A stretch of 55,272 nt of DNA, taken from an uncultured Clostridia bacterium. GTDB taxonomy: Bacteria; Bacillota; Clostridia; Peptostreptococcales; Anaerovoracaceae. Each line of letters begins with the position of its first letter. The first letter of the stretch is position 1. A model generated the notes under the pieces. The model worked only from the letters and a program-made list of their open reading frames with translations. It had not been told where the DNA came from and ran no database searches. This document shows positions 16,100 through 24,670 of the stretch, piece after piece. A program made the translations under genes and the position numbers. The stretch spans positions 1 to 55,272 of the forward strand of contig CAKQMV010000013.1 of NCBI GenBank assembly GCA_934255135.1, written 5' to 3'.

Positions 16100-17653
16100 T
16101 TACTTCTCTTTGTTGTTCTTCAGAATCAGGCGCTTATACTTGCTTGAGTATGTCCAGATTTTGGATGAGAGCTTAGGACAGCTCTTTGCACTGATTGATG
16201 AAACCTTCTTTGCTGTTGGCAGCCATGGCTTCCATGTGAAGTCTACATGTCCGTATGCCTTACCTGATGTCTTGTAGTAATTATCGTAGGTATTTCTCTT
16301 TCTGACATCCCATCCGCCGGAGTTCTCTCCGATAACCTGACCCTTGAAGAGCTGCTTGCCAGTGTTACCGCTGACCTTGCCTGTTGTGTAGTTGCTCTTT
16401 ATATAGCCTCCGAGGACATTAGATTCACCTGCAAGCCCACCAGCGAATCCACTTGAACCCTTATGGATAATTGATCCTGTGTTGTAGCAGTTTCTCATAT
16501 CAGCAGTCCAGCCAACAATACCTCCAATGCTTGCGTTGAACTTACCGGTCGCTGAGATTGTGCCCTTGTTGTATGACTGCTCAATTTTGCCTGCTTCTGC
16601 TACAACTCCACCAATACTAACTTTCTTGGAAGAGATGATACCTACACCGCTATATTTAATGGAACCGTTGTTACTGCACTTCGAAACATATTTCTTTAGT
16701 CTGACTACCTCACAAGCAACGCCTCCAATACTTGCACCATAGCTTCTGTTCACATTGTTATTTACAGTAATCTTTCCTGAATTTGTGCATGAAAGTACAT
16801 TCGACTCTGATGCGTTGATTATTACACCGGCAACAACTGGGGCAAAAGAACCTGACTCAGCTGCGTTATTTCCAGTAACCGAAATGCTTCCAGTGTTCTT
16901 ACATCCTGTAACAGCTTTGTTTCCATAATAATCAATAGTGACACCGGCAGCATTTAATGTTTCACTTCCCCAATCATTATTCGGTGTGTGGGTAACAGTG
17001 ATTGAGCCGTTATTAGTACAGCTTGTAAGCGAACCATCCATTACAGTATTTACGACACCTGCAGTTTGTGGTGCGCTTTCACCCTTATGAGTAATCTCAA
17101 TGTTAATAGCATTAGTGCAATTCTTGAAAGTTGCTGCTCCAGATTCATAATCTACAATGCCTGCTGCATCGCAGCCATCGTCATTTTCTGTTCCGCGATT
17201 CTTTAGCTTGATAGTTCCTGTAGTCTTGATATTTGTATATGTGCATCCCTTTCCTTCTGCTACGAGGGATGCCGCACTGCCTCCATTTTTGAGATTGATA
17301 TCTACATTAGACACTGTCAGATTCTTAAAGGTCGCACCCTCTGCGTTCTGAAACAGCGCCACATTCATTTTATGAACAACAGTTTCATACTTATATCCGT
17401 TCAGCTTATGGCCGTTTCCGTCAAGTGTTCCTGTAAATGGCTTCTTACTGTTCTTAAACATAATCAGCTTGCTAGGCACCTCAATGTCGTTAGCCAGATA
17501 ATAGTTTCCAGATGGATTGCTCTCCATGGCTTTCAGATCTTCTGGTGTTGAGATAGCCGTTCCTGTTGCTGCATATGAGTACTGCAGCCCTGCACCTGCC
17601 GGTAATGTGAATGTAATGGCGAGTGCCAGTAGTATTGATAAAAACTTCTTCAT
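16100..17653 (-). CDS. Secreted GLUG-like repeat protein
   Basis: 517 aa with a signal peptide (MKKFLSILLALAITFTLPAGAGLQYSYAA). The mature part consists of repeated beta-strand units typical of right-handed helical surface proteins: FKNLTVSNVDI, FKNCTNAINI, VTGCKNTGSISVTG, VLSCTNSGKITV, SKCSNNGSIKYSG, IEQSYNKGTI, MRNCYNTGSI. They resemble GLUG-type repeats of bacterial adhesins and IgA-peptidase-like proteins. No sortase motif or enzyme site is seen, and the C-terminus is basic (KRLILKNNKEK). Upstream lies a paired GAAATGT LytTR-type site at 17736-17764, so expression may respond to the LytTR system at 52.9 kb. Confidence 0.75.
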   Translation of the reverse strand: MKKFLSILLALAITFTLPAGAGLQYSYAATGTAISTPEDLKAMESNPSGNYYLANDIEVPSKLIMFKNSKKPFTGTLDGNGHKLNGYKYETVVHKMNVALFQNAEGATFKNLTVSNVDINLKNGGSAASLVAEGKGCTYTNIKTTGTIKLKNRGTENDDGCDAAGIVDYESGAATFKNCTNAINIEITHKGESAPQTAGVVNTVMDGSLTSCTNNGSITVTHTPNNDWGSETLNAAGVTIDYYGNKAVTGCKNTGSISVTGNNAAESGSFAPVVAGVIINASESNVLSCTNSGKITVNNNVNRSYGASIGGVACEVVRLKKYVSKCSNNGSIKYSGVGIISSKKVSIGGVVAEAGKIEQSYNKGTISATGKFNASIGGIVGWTADMRNCYNTGSIIHKGSSGFAGGLAGESNVLGGYIKSNYTTGKVSGNTGKQLFKGQVIGENSGGWDVRKRNTYDNYYKTSGKAYGHVDFTWKPWLPTAKKVSSISAKSCPKLSSKIWTYSSKYKRLILKNNKEK

Positions 17654-17733
17654 TTCGCGTTCCTCCTTATATGCAGGATAGATTCTGCTTGCCGAGATTA
17701 TACCAAAAGAGCCTTCGGCCGGGACGTTTATGA

Positions 17734-17764
17734 CGCGAAATGTGCTTTTGGCGGCCTGAAATGT
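17734..17764 (+). promoter_or_regulatory. Candidate LytTR response-regulator site (two direct repeats, 21-bp period)
   Basis: GAAATGT at 17737-17743 and again at 17758-17764 are exactly 21 bp apart, the geometry of AgrA/LytTR sites (9-bp repeats with 12-bp gap). The same heptamer with the same spacing occurs at 52807-52834 next to the LytTR regulator gene. The site lies between a secreted GLUG-like gene (minus) and the LOG gene (plus). Confidence 0.55.
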
Positions 17765-17821
17765 AAAACGCTCTCAGTTGAAGTATTCCGTATATATGAT
17801 AAAATTGTTGCATAAATATTC

Positions 17822-17852
17822 GCACCTTGAGGTGCAGAGTCCGCACGGACTC
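17822..17852 (+). promoter_or_regulatory. Two tandem small hairpins before the LOG gene ribosome site
   Basis: GCACC TTGA GGTGC (17822-17835) and GAGTCC GCAC GGACTC (17837-17852) are perfect stem-loops one base apart, immediately before AAAGGAGG. They are likely leader RNA structure affecting stability or translation; there is no T-run, so not a terminator. Confidence 0.55.
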
Positions 17853-17867
17853 GGAAAGGAGGAAGCG

Positions 17868-18404
17868 ATGAATATTACAGTGTATCTCGGCGCTTCTTTT
17901 GGCACTGACCCTGCGCTTAAGGCAGCGGTCAAGGAACTTGGAAGATGGATTGCGGAGAGTGGGAACCGCCTCGTGTACGGAGGATCTGACGAAGGCCTGA
18001 TGGGCGTGCTTGCAGATTCAGTTATGGATGCAGGCGGACCTGTTACAGGAGTTGAGACGCAATTTTTTATCGATGAAGGCGTGGGACACGATCACCTCAC
18101 AGAGCTTATCGTCACAGACGGAATGCCTGCCCGCAAGTGCAAGATGAAGGAGCTAGGCGATGCTTTTATAGCATTCCCTGGTGGCACTGGAACTCTCGAG
18201 GAGATCTCGGAGGTTTTGTCCGACTCAGCACTTAAATTTTTGACCGCGCCATGCATCATCTACAATCTGAACGGATATTACGACGCCTTGAAAGAGTTGC
18301 TTCACCATATGCTCGAAATGGGAATGTCTACTGAAGAGAAACAGCGTAACGTGCATTTTGCATCAAATCTTGAAGAGATAAAGGAAATTATCGGACGGAT
18401 ATAA
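17868..18404 (+). CDS. LOG-family (TIGR00730-type) nucleotide phosphoribohydrolase
   Basis: 178-aa Rossmann-fold protein. It has VYLGASFG near the start, GGSDEGLMG (~43) for phosphate contact, and the diagnostic PGGTGTLEEI motif near residue 105. Relatives release adenine-type bases from nucleoside 5'-monophosphates (cytokinin-activating LONELY GUY activity); in bacteria the physiological role is often unclear. ATG 17868 is chosen because AAAGGAGG lies 6-7 nt upstream. An upstream in-frame ATG at 17778 would run through the two leader hairpins and encode a non-conserved 30-residue extension. It is followed after 13 bp by a secreted protein gene, so the two probably share a transcript. Confidence 0.88.
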   Translation: MNITVYLGASFGTDPALKAAVKELGRWIAESGNRLVYGGSDEGLMGVLADSVMDAGGPVTGVETQFFIDEGVGHDHLTELIVTDGMPARKCKMKELGDAFIAFPGGTGTLEEISEVLSDSALKFLTAPCIIYNLNGYYDALKELLHHMLEMGMSTEEKQRNVHFASNLEEIKEIIGRI

Positions 18405-18417
18405 AGGAGGGACTGAT

Positions 18418-19230
18418 ATGATTACCTCACTCAAGAAATTATTGTCTATGATAATGGCAGCAATCATGGTCTTAACTATGTTTACCATGATAAATGCCGA
18501 GCCGGTTTATGCTGCAGCATCTCCGGCTAAGGTTACTGGAGTTCACGTAGATATTGGCGGAATAGCTAAAGAAGACTCCACAAAGCAGTATGTTGTCACT
18601 CTTAGATGGAATAAGGCTAAGAATGCCAAGAAGTATCAGGTATATCGTGCTCCAAGCAAGAGTGGAAAGTATAAACTAGTTAAGACAACTTCCGGTACAA
18701 CTTTCAAGGAGACCGTTAAGAAGGCACAGCACTACAAGGTGCGTGCAGTGAGCGGCAACAGATGTGGTTCTTTCAGCAATTCAATTGCAGCATATAATCT
18801 CAAAGGTTATGTAAAGCTTGATGAAGTAAAAGCTGGAATGGGAGCTCTAATCGTTCCTGTAGTTATTAATAACCCTACTAACAGTAAATTCTACATTCCT
18901 TCAATATATGAATCATCTGCTACTGCCAAAGTTCTTAAATTCAATATTAAGACTGGTAAGTTTTTAGATGAATATCCTGCATATTACTGCGATTCAAGTG
19001 GCATTGCAGGCAGTGCTGTAATTCCTGCCAAGGCTAGCGGAGTTCTATACTTTAGTGCAATTATGCCTTATCCTGAGCCATTTGATACAAGCAGGTACGG
19101 ATATACTGTTTCATTTATGTTTAGTCCAGGCACAAGTTTCAAGAACGGGACTAAGAGATCAATGGCAATCACAACACATGAAGCGGCATATGGCAAGAGT
19201 GCTTATATTGACTGGAATGTTCATAAGTAG
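18418..19230 (+). CDS. Secreted protein with fibronectin type III-like domain
   Basis: 270 aa. The signal peptide is MITSLKKLLSMIMAAIMVL followed by TMFTMINAEPVYAA. Residues ~37-115 form an Fn3-like beta sandwich (VTLRWNKAKNAKKYQVYRAP, KLVKTTSGTTFKETV, HYKVRAVSG), a domain common in clostridial extracellular proteins. The rest (~120-270) is an uncharacterised beta-rich domain. There is no enzyme motif or sortase signal. A ribosome site AAAGGAGGG precedes the ATG, and the gene begins 13 bp after the LOG gene. Its role is probably adhesive or structural; this is inference. Confidence 0.7.
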   Translation: MITSLKKLLSMIMAAIMVLTMFTMINAEPVYAAASPAKVTGVHVDIGGIAKEDSTKQYVVTLRWNKAKNAKKYQVYRAPSKSGKYKLVKTTSGTTFKETVKKAQHYKVRAVSGNRCGSFSNSIAAYNLKGYVKLDEVKAGMGALIVPVVINNPTNSKFYIPSIYESSATAKVLKFNIKTGKFLDEYPAYYCDSSGIAGSAVIPAKASGVLYFSAIMPYPEPFDTSRYGYTVSFMFSPGTSFKNGTKRSMAITTHEAAYGKSAYIDWNVHK

Positions 19231-19285
19231 TAAAAACATCAATTCTATGTAGATTATTTATAATCAACGAAACGGAGGTGGCGAC

Positions 19286-20137
19286 ATGAAACGATTACTT
19301 AAAATGTCAATGATTCTGATAATGTGCCTGACTGTAGTATTTGCATTTACTGTTTCTGTCAATGCAGCAAGTGTAACGAAAGTCAGCAATGCCAAGCAGT
19401 TCTGCAATATCGGTAAATCCAATGGTGGTACATACAAGCTAACCAAAGACATTAAGCTTTCAAGGAAGAACTACCTGACAATCAACAAGAATAAGACCTA
19501 TACTATCAATTTGAATGGTCACAAGATTACAGCAAATCCAGGCAAGACATCACAGAGTTATAATGGGCCTATCACTATCAGGAAGGGAACATTAAAGATT
19601 ACTAACAGTGTTAAGAAAACTGGCAGAATCAGATCTTACGAGTATGAAGGTATAACAATGACAGGTGGAAAGCTCTATACCAATGCAAGAGTTGAAATCT
19701 ACTGTGAGCATGCATCTGGAAAGGGTACCGGTATACAGATGTACGATAATTCTACTCTGTACGCTAAGGCAGGAGATATCTGGGGCAGAAGCACCGGAGT
19801 GTCAATGTTCGGCGGTAAGCTTTACACGTATGGAGCAGAAACCAAGACTTTTCCTACAATTGTAGGACACGATAAAAATGGCCTAAGCGTTATGGGAAGT
19901 AATACACAGCTTGTTCTAAAGGGCGGAATCTTCGGCACTATGTCTGAGGAACAGTTCTGTTACCCAATCTCAGATATGAGTAAGAGCCAGACACCACTGA
20001 TCAGTGACGATTATGAATTTTTAAACAAAGATCTAAAACATGTGGATGTAACCACTGAATCATCTGGTTCTAGATATGTAAACGGAACAATAGACACAAC
20101 AGGTTTAAACTGGGTAGCTATTTTCCCCGTAGGCTAA
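19286..20137 (+). CDS. Secreted beta-helix-like protein
   Basis: 283 aa with a signal peptide (MKRLLKMSMILIMCLTVVFAFTVSVNA). The mature part has repeated strand-turn units seen in right-handed beta-helix surface proteins: GGTYKLTKDIKL, INLNGHKITANPG, ITIRKGTLKITNSV, ITMTGGKLYTNARVEI, VSMFGGKLYTYG. No catalytic residues are recognised. GGAGG precedes the ATG. It follows the Fn3-like secreted gene after 55 bp and ends before a strong terminator, so 17868-20137 may be one transcript. Confidence 0.7.
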   Translation: MKRLLKMSMILIMCLTVVFAFTVSVNAASVTKVSNAKQFCNIGKSNGGTYKLTKDIKLSRKNYLTINKNKTYTINLNGHKITANPGKTSQSYNGPITIRKGTLKITNSVKKTGRIRSYEYEGITMTGGKLYTNARVEIYCEHASGKGTGIQMYDNSTLYAKAGDIWGRSTGVSMFGGKLYTYGAETKTFPTIVGHDKNGLSVMGSNTQLVLKGGIFGTMSEEQFCYPISDMSKSQTPLISDDYEFLNKDLKHVDVTTESSGSRYVNGTIDTTGLNWVAIFPVG

Positions 20138-20180
20138 TATCAGTTAGTCTGATTTCAACTGTATATAGAATAATTTCACA

Positions 20181-20219
20181 TTAAACCCCCGCACAAGCAT
20201 ATCTGTGCGGGGGGTTTAA
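20181..20219. terminator. Strong GC-rich bidirectional terminator
   Basis: TTAAACCCCCGCACA (20181-20195) pairs with TGTGCGGGGGGTTTAA, ending at 20219 and flanked by T/A runs. It separates the convergent secreted-protein and SDR genes. Confidence 0.85.
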
Positions 20220-20251
20220 TTTACCTATATTGTCACAAGCAAACCTATTAT

Positions 20252-21052
20252 TTATGGTCTCAGTCCAAGTCCACCTTCGAGTGTGAGTGTCTCACCTGTC
20301 ATGAACTTGAAGTCTGGTGATGCGAGCTGTACGCATACGCGTCCGATCTCAGTCTCAACGTTTCCGTAGTGACCCATTGGTGGCATCTTTACGTTAGCCT
20401 CGAATGCCTCTGGGTAAGCGTTCTGGAAGTTCTCAAGCTGAGCTGTCCAGGCAAGAGGACATACAACATTAACGTTGATTCCGTCTGCGCCCCACTCAGT
20501 TGCAGCTACTCTTGTAAGTCCACGGATTCCTTCCTTGGCAGCAGCGTAAGCGCACTGACCGTAGTTTCCAAAAAGTCCTGCGCCTGATGCAAAGTTGATT
20601 ACTGAACCCTTAGTCTCCTTGAGGTATGGGTAGCATGCCTGCATGTAATAGAATGCAGCATAAAGGCCTGAGTAAACTGCAAGGTCGAACTGCTCTGTAG
20701 TGTGATCTGCAAGAGTTACACCTGAAGCAGAAGCCTGTGCGTTGTTGATAAGAACGTCGATTCTGCCGAACTCCTCAACAGTCTTCTTGATAACATTGTC
20801 AACTGTTGCCTTGTTGTCAGTACCTGCAGAAACATCAGCCTGAACAGGGAGAACCTTGATTCCGTACTTCTCCTCAAGCTCTGCCTTAGCGTCCTCGAGC
20901 TTCTTGACATTACGTCCAGTGATTACGATGTTTGCGCCTTCCTTAGCATAAGCAGTTGCGATACCGTATCCGATTGAGCCACAGCTTCCGTCCTGAAGAG
21001 TAGCCCTTCCGCCTCCGGTAATAATTACTGTCTTACCTGTAAGAAATCCCAT
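20252..21052 (-). CDS. Short-chain dehydrogenase/reductase
   Basis: 266-aa classical-type SDR that would oxidise or reduce an alcohol/ketone with NAD(P). The catalytic Tyr and Lys are in YAAAK (Tyr ~167), the Ser is in NFASGAG, and the strand-4 motif is NNAQ rather than NNAG. The nucleotide loop is unusual: TGGG is separated from GSIGYGI by about 8 residues (RATLQDGS), longer than the normal TGxxxGIG and somewhat like FabI enzymes. It ends GETLTLEGGLGLRP, a typical SDR tail. The gene stands alone with a GGAGA ribosome site. The substrate is unknown. Confidence 0.85.
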   Translation of the reverse strand: MGFLTGKTVIITGGGRATLQDGSCGSIGYGIATAYAKEGANIVITGRNVKKLEDAKAELEEKYGIKVLPVQADVSAGTDNKATVDNVIKKTVEEFGRIDVLINNAQASASGVTLADHTTEQFDLAVYSGLYAAFYYMQACYPYLKETKGSVINFASGAGLFGNYGQCAYAAAKEGIRGLTRVAATEWGADGINVNVVCPLAWTAQLENFQNAYPEAFEANVKMPPMGHYGNVETEIGRVCVQLASPDFKFMTGETLTLEGGLGLRP

Positions 21053-21127
21053 AATAATATCTCCTTCCGAATATTATCTGAATGTTGATAGAACTTCATT
21101 CCCTCTGATGAAATGAAGTTGTGTCAA

Positions 21128-23002
21128 TTATACATCAGCAGCTGCAGTTTCTGCAGACATTTTGTTAGACCATTTGCTGTAGTAAGTATTTCCGTTCTTC
21201 TTGGTGTAAGTTCTCACCTGAACGTAGTACTTTGTCTCTGGCAAAAGTCTGGTCAGTTTCTTTCCGGCAAACTTCCGCGCAGTTCCAACCGTTACGGCAC
21301 CCGACATATCATCCTTGTCGGAGTATCTTATCTGATATCCGCCGAACTTCTTCTGGTTTGCAGCAGTCTGTTTCTTCCACTTGACACTGATTGTGTCCTC
21401 GTTTAATGCACGAACAGAAGGCTTTAATACATAATAAGCTGCATATCCAGGAATCACCTTGCGGTTATAAACCTCGTCGCAGATAATGCACTTCTCGTAT
21501 GAATAGCCATTCTTAAGAAGACCCGCTTTGGTCTTGATAATTCTTGATGGATGGTTGCAGTAATCATCCACATGCTTACCAACTTCAATCCATGGCCGTT
21601 CCTGATCTATATAAGGAACATCCTTGTCGACCTGGATTGAATAATGGAACCAGCCATTCTCAATCTGGCTTCCGTAGATCTCGCCGTTCTCAGGATGATC
21701 GTTGGTCCAGATAACCTTCTTCTGCTTAGTCTTAAGATCGTATGACTTAAGCTGATCAGAAGTGTTGTAATATAGCTTTCCATTCAGAATACTTAGTCCC
21801 GTAAATGCGCATTCATAAGCCTCATAGCCAACTGCACCTTCATTTGTAACGTGCCAGTATCCAAGCTCGTCAATCGGATGCTTTGTATCTCCGTTCTTCA
21901 CAAGGTAGTTAGGTGTCTCTGAGTTATCCTTATCTTTATCATAGTATACATAATAAGCATCATTTCCGTCGTAAACTACGGAACTTATAGACTTCCTCCA
22001 AGGAGCATCCGCGAACCTGTCGCTGTCGCATTTTACATATGGAAGATTTCGGTCGGATACCCTCTCCGAATCATCCTCACTCATGTTCACGATTGCATCA
22101 TCTGAAAGAAGGAAGTAATCGTGCGTAACCCTTCCGAGAATGTCATGAGTCGGATCATCCCACGTAATATCAACATTGTAGAACTTGCCATCAATCTTAA
22201 TCAGGTTCCACGCGTGATTCATGACATCATGGCTCACAGTTGTGTAGCACTCAAAACCATTCTTCATAAGCACATACTGATACAGAAAAGCATATGACTG
22301 GCACACGCCCTTCTTCAAATTAAGCATCAGTGATGGGAAAACCGAGTTCATATTAGGCGTCTCGTCGTAATTAAGATCGTAATAGAAGGTTGCCGCCATG
22401 TGATCGTGAAGCGCCAGCGCCTGCTTCTCCTCTGTAGCCGGAGCCGACTTTACAATCCTGTCGAGCTTAGCAAGCTCCCTGTCGATTTTCTCAACCCACT
22501 TCTTTGAATTCTCGCGGTTCATCTTATTATAAATATTAAGTTGATGAATGTATGGTGAACCCTCATAGTAGGAATAATCGATCGAAACCTGCTTGTTCTT
22601 TATAAATTGCGGATGCCCGTTAACATATGGGCTGAACCAGCCGAGCATCACAAGCTGCGGCGAATTCTTCCATCTGATCTTCTTATCCTCGACCAACACT
22701 TCCGACTTTCCGGTCAAAAGAGCCTCACGCAAAATCTCATTCAGATACATCATGTTCTCCGCTTCGGTCGAAGGGTCTACAGGCTTCTTCGCCTTTGCCA
22801 TCGCTCTCCTATCGCTCGCAGCAGGAGAACCTTCTTCACGCTTTAGGACATGACCTTCCATCGGTTCAAGGAGAATTCCGGTTGGATGCTCAACTGATTT
22901 GCCTGAAGTATCTGAAGCATCTGATGTCGCCCATCCTGTAAACGTCATACTGCTTAGAATCATAACCGCGCTAAGAGAAATAACTATTATTCGCTTAAAC
23001 AT
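21128..23002 (-). CDS. Secreted transglutaminase-like protein with C-terminal Fn3 domain
   Basis: 624 aa with a signal peptide (MFKRIIVISLSAVMILSSMTFTGWA). A transglutaminase-like core lies at ~215-285: Cys in LKKGVCQSYAFLYQYVL (~234), His in DVMNHAWNLIKIDG (~263) and Asp in FYNVDITWDDP (~276) form the expected triad. The next ~250 residues include YDGNDAYYVYYDKD and LSILNGKLYYNTSDQ, a beta-propeller-like or DUF5050-like arrangement. The C-terminal ~95 residues (ISVKWKKQ..GYQIRYS..YYVQVRTYTKKNGNTYYSKWS) are an Fn3 domain. Such proteins act on the cell surface, perhaps as peptidases or cross-linkers. It has its own TTGTAT/TATAAT promoter. Confidence 0.82.
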   Translation of the reverse strand: MFKRIIVISLSAVMILSSMTFTGWATSDASDTSGKSVEHPTGILLEPMEGHVLKREEGSPAASDRRAMAKAKKPVDPSTEAENMMYLNEILREALLTGKSEVLVEDKKIRWKNSPQLVMLGWFSPYVNGHPQFIKNKQVSIDYSYYEGSPYIHQLNIYNKMNRENSKKWVEKIDRELAKLDRIVKSAPATEEKQALALHDHMAATFYYDLNYDETPNMNSVFPSLMLNLKKGVCQSYAFLYQYVLMKNGFECYTTVSHDVMNHAWNLIKIDGKFYNVDITWDDPTHDILGRVTHDYFLLSDDAIVNMSEDDSERVSDRNLPYVKCDSDRFADAPWRKSISSVVYDGNDAYYVYYDKDKDNSETPNYLVKNGDTKHPIDELGYWHVTNEGAVGYEAYECAFTGLSILNGKLYYNTSDQLKSYDLKTKQKKVIWTNDHPENGEIYGSQIENGWFHYSIQVDKDVPYIDQERPWIEVGKHVDDYCNHPSRIIKTKAGLLKNGYSYEKCIICDEVYNRKVIPGYAAYYVLKPSVRALNEDTISVKWKKQTAANQKKFGGYQIRYSDKDDMSGAVTVGTARKFAGKKLTRLLPETKYYVQVRTYTKKNGNTYYSKWSNKMSAETAAADV

Positions 23003-23089
23003 AACTTATTCTCCTTTCTCTTAGTTTTTGATTAAATTAACGTCTAACCATTTTAATACTTGATAGCTTATATCTATTGTTGTAGATGT

Positions 23090-23118
23090 ATTATACTTTA
23101 TATTATGCTATCATACAA
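23090..23118 (-). promoter_or_regulatory. Promoter of the transglutaminase-like gene
   Basis: On the minus strand, TTGTAT (23118-23113), 17-bp spacer, TATAAT (23095-23090). It is 88 bp upstream of the start codon. Confidence 0.65.
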
Positions 23119-23200
23119 AAAAGAAAGTAGAATACTTGTTGGAAGTATTATTTTTAAGAAATATGATGAAGGTGGCAAGCTGGCCGAGGTTCCTTCTGAA

Positions 23201-23239
23201 GCTTAGTTTAATAGCTTAATTTAATAGCTTAATTTAATA
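23201..23239. repeat. Three tandem copies of a 13-bp unit at the phoU 3' end
   Basis: GCTTAGTTTAATA (23201), GCTTAATTTAATA (23214) and GCTTAATTTAATA (23227). The third copy contains the phoU stop codon, so slippage here would change only the 3' end. Confidence 0.85.
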
Positions 23240-23872
23240 GCTTTGCTTGATAGAGAATAGGACCCACTCTGCAATATTTGTGGCGTGGTCTCCTATTCTT
23301 TCGAAATATTTAGCAATCATCAGAAGATCTGTTGCCTCCTCTCCTGCAGCCGGGGTGCTCGCGATAAGAGCGATAACATCCTTTTTGGCAGCCTCGAAGA
23401 GCTCGTCTACAACGTCATCATGTCCGATTACCCAGTTCGCCTTGTCAGGATCGCGTTCAACGTAGCTTTCGATAGCGCTTGTGAGCATGAGCATTGTCTC
23501 TGCTGACATCTTGCTGATGTGATTGAACTTCTCGATATGACTGCTGTCACCCATGCTTTCAGTGATTTCAGAAATATCAGCTGCGTGATCGCCGATTCTT
23601 TCCATATCTGTAACCATCTTCATTGCAGCTGTGATTGTTCTAAGATCTCTTGCAACCGGCTGCTGCTGAACGAGCAGATCGAAGCATAGGCTCTCAATTT
23701 TCTTCTGAGCGCTATCCACCTCAGAATCCTTCTCGTAGATCGCATGTGCAAGCTCACGATCTTTCTCCTTCATAGCCTTGATTGCAGCTGTGATGTTGGC
23801 AACAATCAGGTTACTCATGTCTATCATTTCGTTATTCAGATTCTGAAGCTGCTTGTCAAATTTGCTTCTCAT
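23234..23872 (-). CDS. phoU: Phosphate signalling protein PhoU
   Basis: 212-aa all-helical protein with two PhoU repeats (~10-100 and ~115-205). Each carries the conserved acidic metal-binding pattern: MERIGDHAADISE and YFERIGDHATNIAEW. PhoU links the Pst transporter to the PhoR sensor and dampens Pho regulon expression when phosphate is ample. It is the last gene of the pst operon, 39 bp after pstB, the standard position. The stop codon lies inside a 13-bp tandem repeat. Confidence 0.95.
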   Translation of the reverse strand: MRSKFDKQLQNLNNEMIDMSNLIVANITAAIKAMKEKDRELAHAIYEKDSEVDSAQKKIESLCFDLLVQQQPVARDLRTITAAMKMVTDMERIGDHAADISEITESMGDSSHIEKFNHISKMSAETMLMLTSAIESYVERDPDKANWVIGHDDVVDELFEAAKKDVIALIASTPAAGEEATDLLMIAKYFERIGDHATNIAEWVLFSIKQSY

Positions 23873-23911
23873 TTATAATCTCCTTTCGCTGAGTTCGTGT
23901 TTATCCGAGGT

Positions 23912-24670
23912 CTAGCCGAAACGTCCTGTTATATAGTCTTCTGTTCTCTTATCCTTAGGATATGTAAAAAGCTCCTTTGTATCACCGCATTCGATCATTT
24001 CTCCAACGAGGAAGAAGGCTGTGTAATCCGAAACTCTGACTGCCTGCTGCATGTTGTGAGTAACGACTGCAACGGTATACTTCTGTTTAAGCTCCTCCAT
24101 CAGATCCTCAATTCTCTGAGTTGAGATAGGGTCAAGCGCAGAGGTTGGCTCATCCATAAGAAGCACCTCAGGCTCTACCGCAAGCGCTCTTGCGATGCAG
24201 ATTCTCTGCTGCTGTCCACCAGAAAGTCCTAGTGCTGACTTCTTAAGTCTGTCCTTAACCTCGTCCCATATTGCTGCACCACGAAGGCTCTCCTCAACAA
24301 TCTGGTCAAGCTCGGCCTTGCTCTTGATTCCGTGAACCCTTGGGCCATATGCGATGTTGTCATAAATACTCATCGGGAAAGGATTAGGTTGTTGAAATAC
24401 CATTCCTACACGCTTTCTGAGAAGCGTTGTATCCATATCCTTCGCATAAATATCTTCACCATCAAGAGTAACAAGGCCATTGATTGTAACGTTGTCTACA
24501 AGATCGTTCATTCTGTTAAGCGTTCTTAAAAAAGTTGATTTGCCGCAGCCTGATGGCCCGATGAATGCCGTAATCGCATTCTCCTTTATGTCAATGTTAA
24601 TGTCCTTAAGCGCGTGATTACTTCCGTAATACAGATTAAGGTCACTAGCTTTTATCTTAGTATTATCCAT
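23912..24670 (-). CDS. pstB: Phosphate ABC transporter ATP-binding protein PstB
   Basis: 252-aa cytoplasmic ATPase that energises phosphate import. Walker A is GPSGCGKST (~37-45), the Q-loop is VFQQPNPFP, the signature LSGGQQQR is near 149, and Walker B is VLLMDEPTSALDP, followed by the switch His (VVTHNMQQA). PFPMSIYDN is typical of PstB. Its ATG overlaps the pstA stop by one base, indicating coupled translation. Confidence 0.97.
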   Translation of the reverse strand: MDNTKIKASDLNLYYGSNHALKDINIDIKENAITAFIGPSGCGKSTFLRTLNRMNDLVDNVTINGLVTLDGEDIYAKDMDTTLLRKRVGMVFQQPNPFPMSIYDNIAYGPRVHGIKSKAELDQIVEESLRGAAIWDEVKDRLKKSALGLSGGQQQRICIARALAVEPEVLLMDEPTSALDPISTQRIEDLMEELKQKYTVAVVTHNMQQAVRVSDYTAFFLVGEMIECGDTKELFTYPKDKRTEDYITGRFG

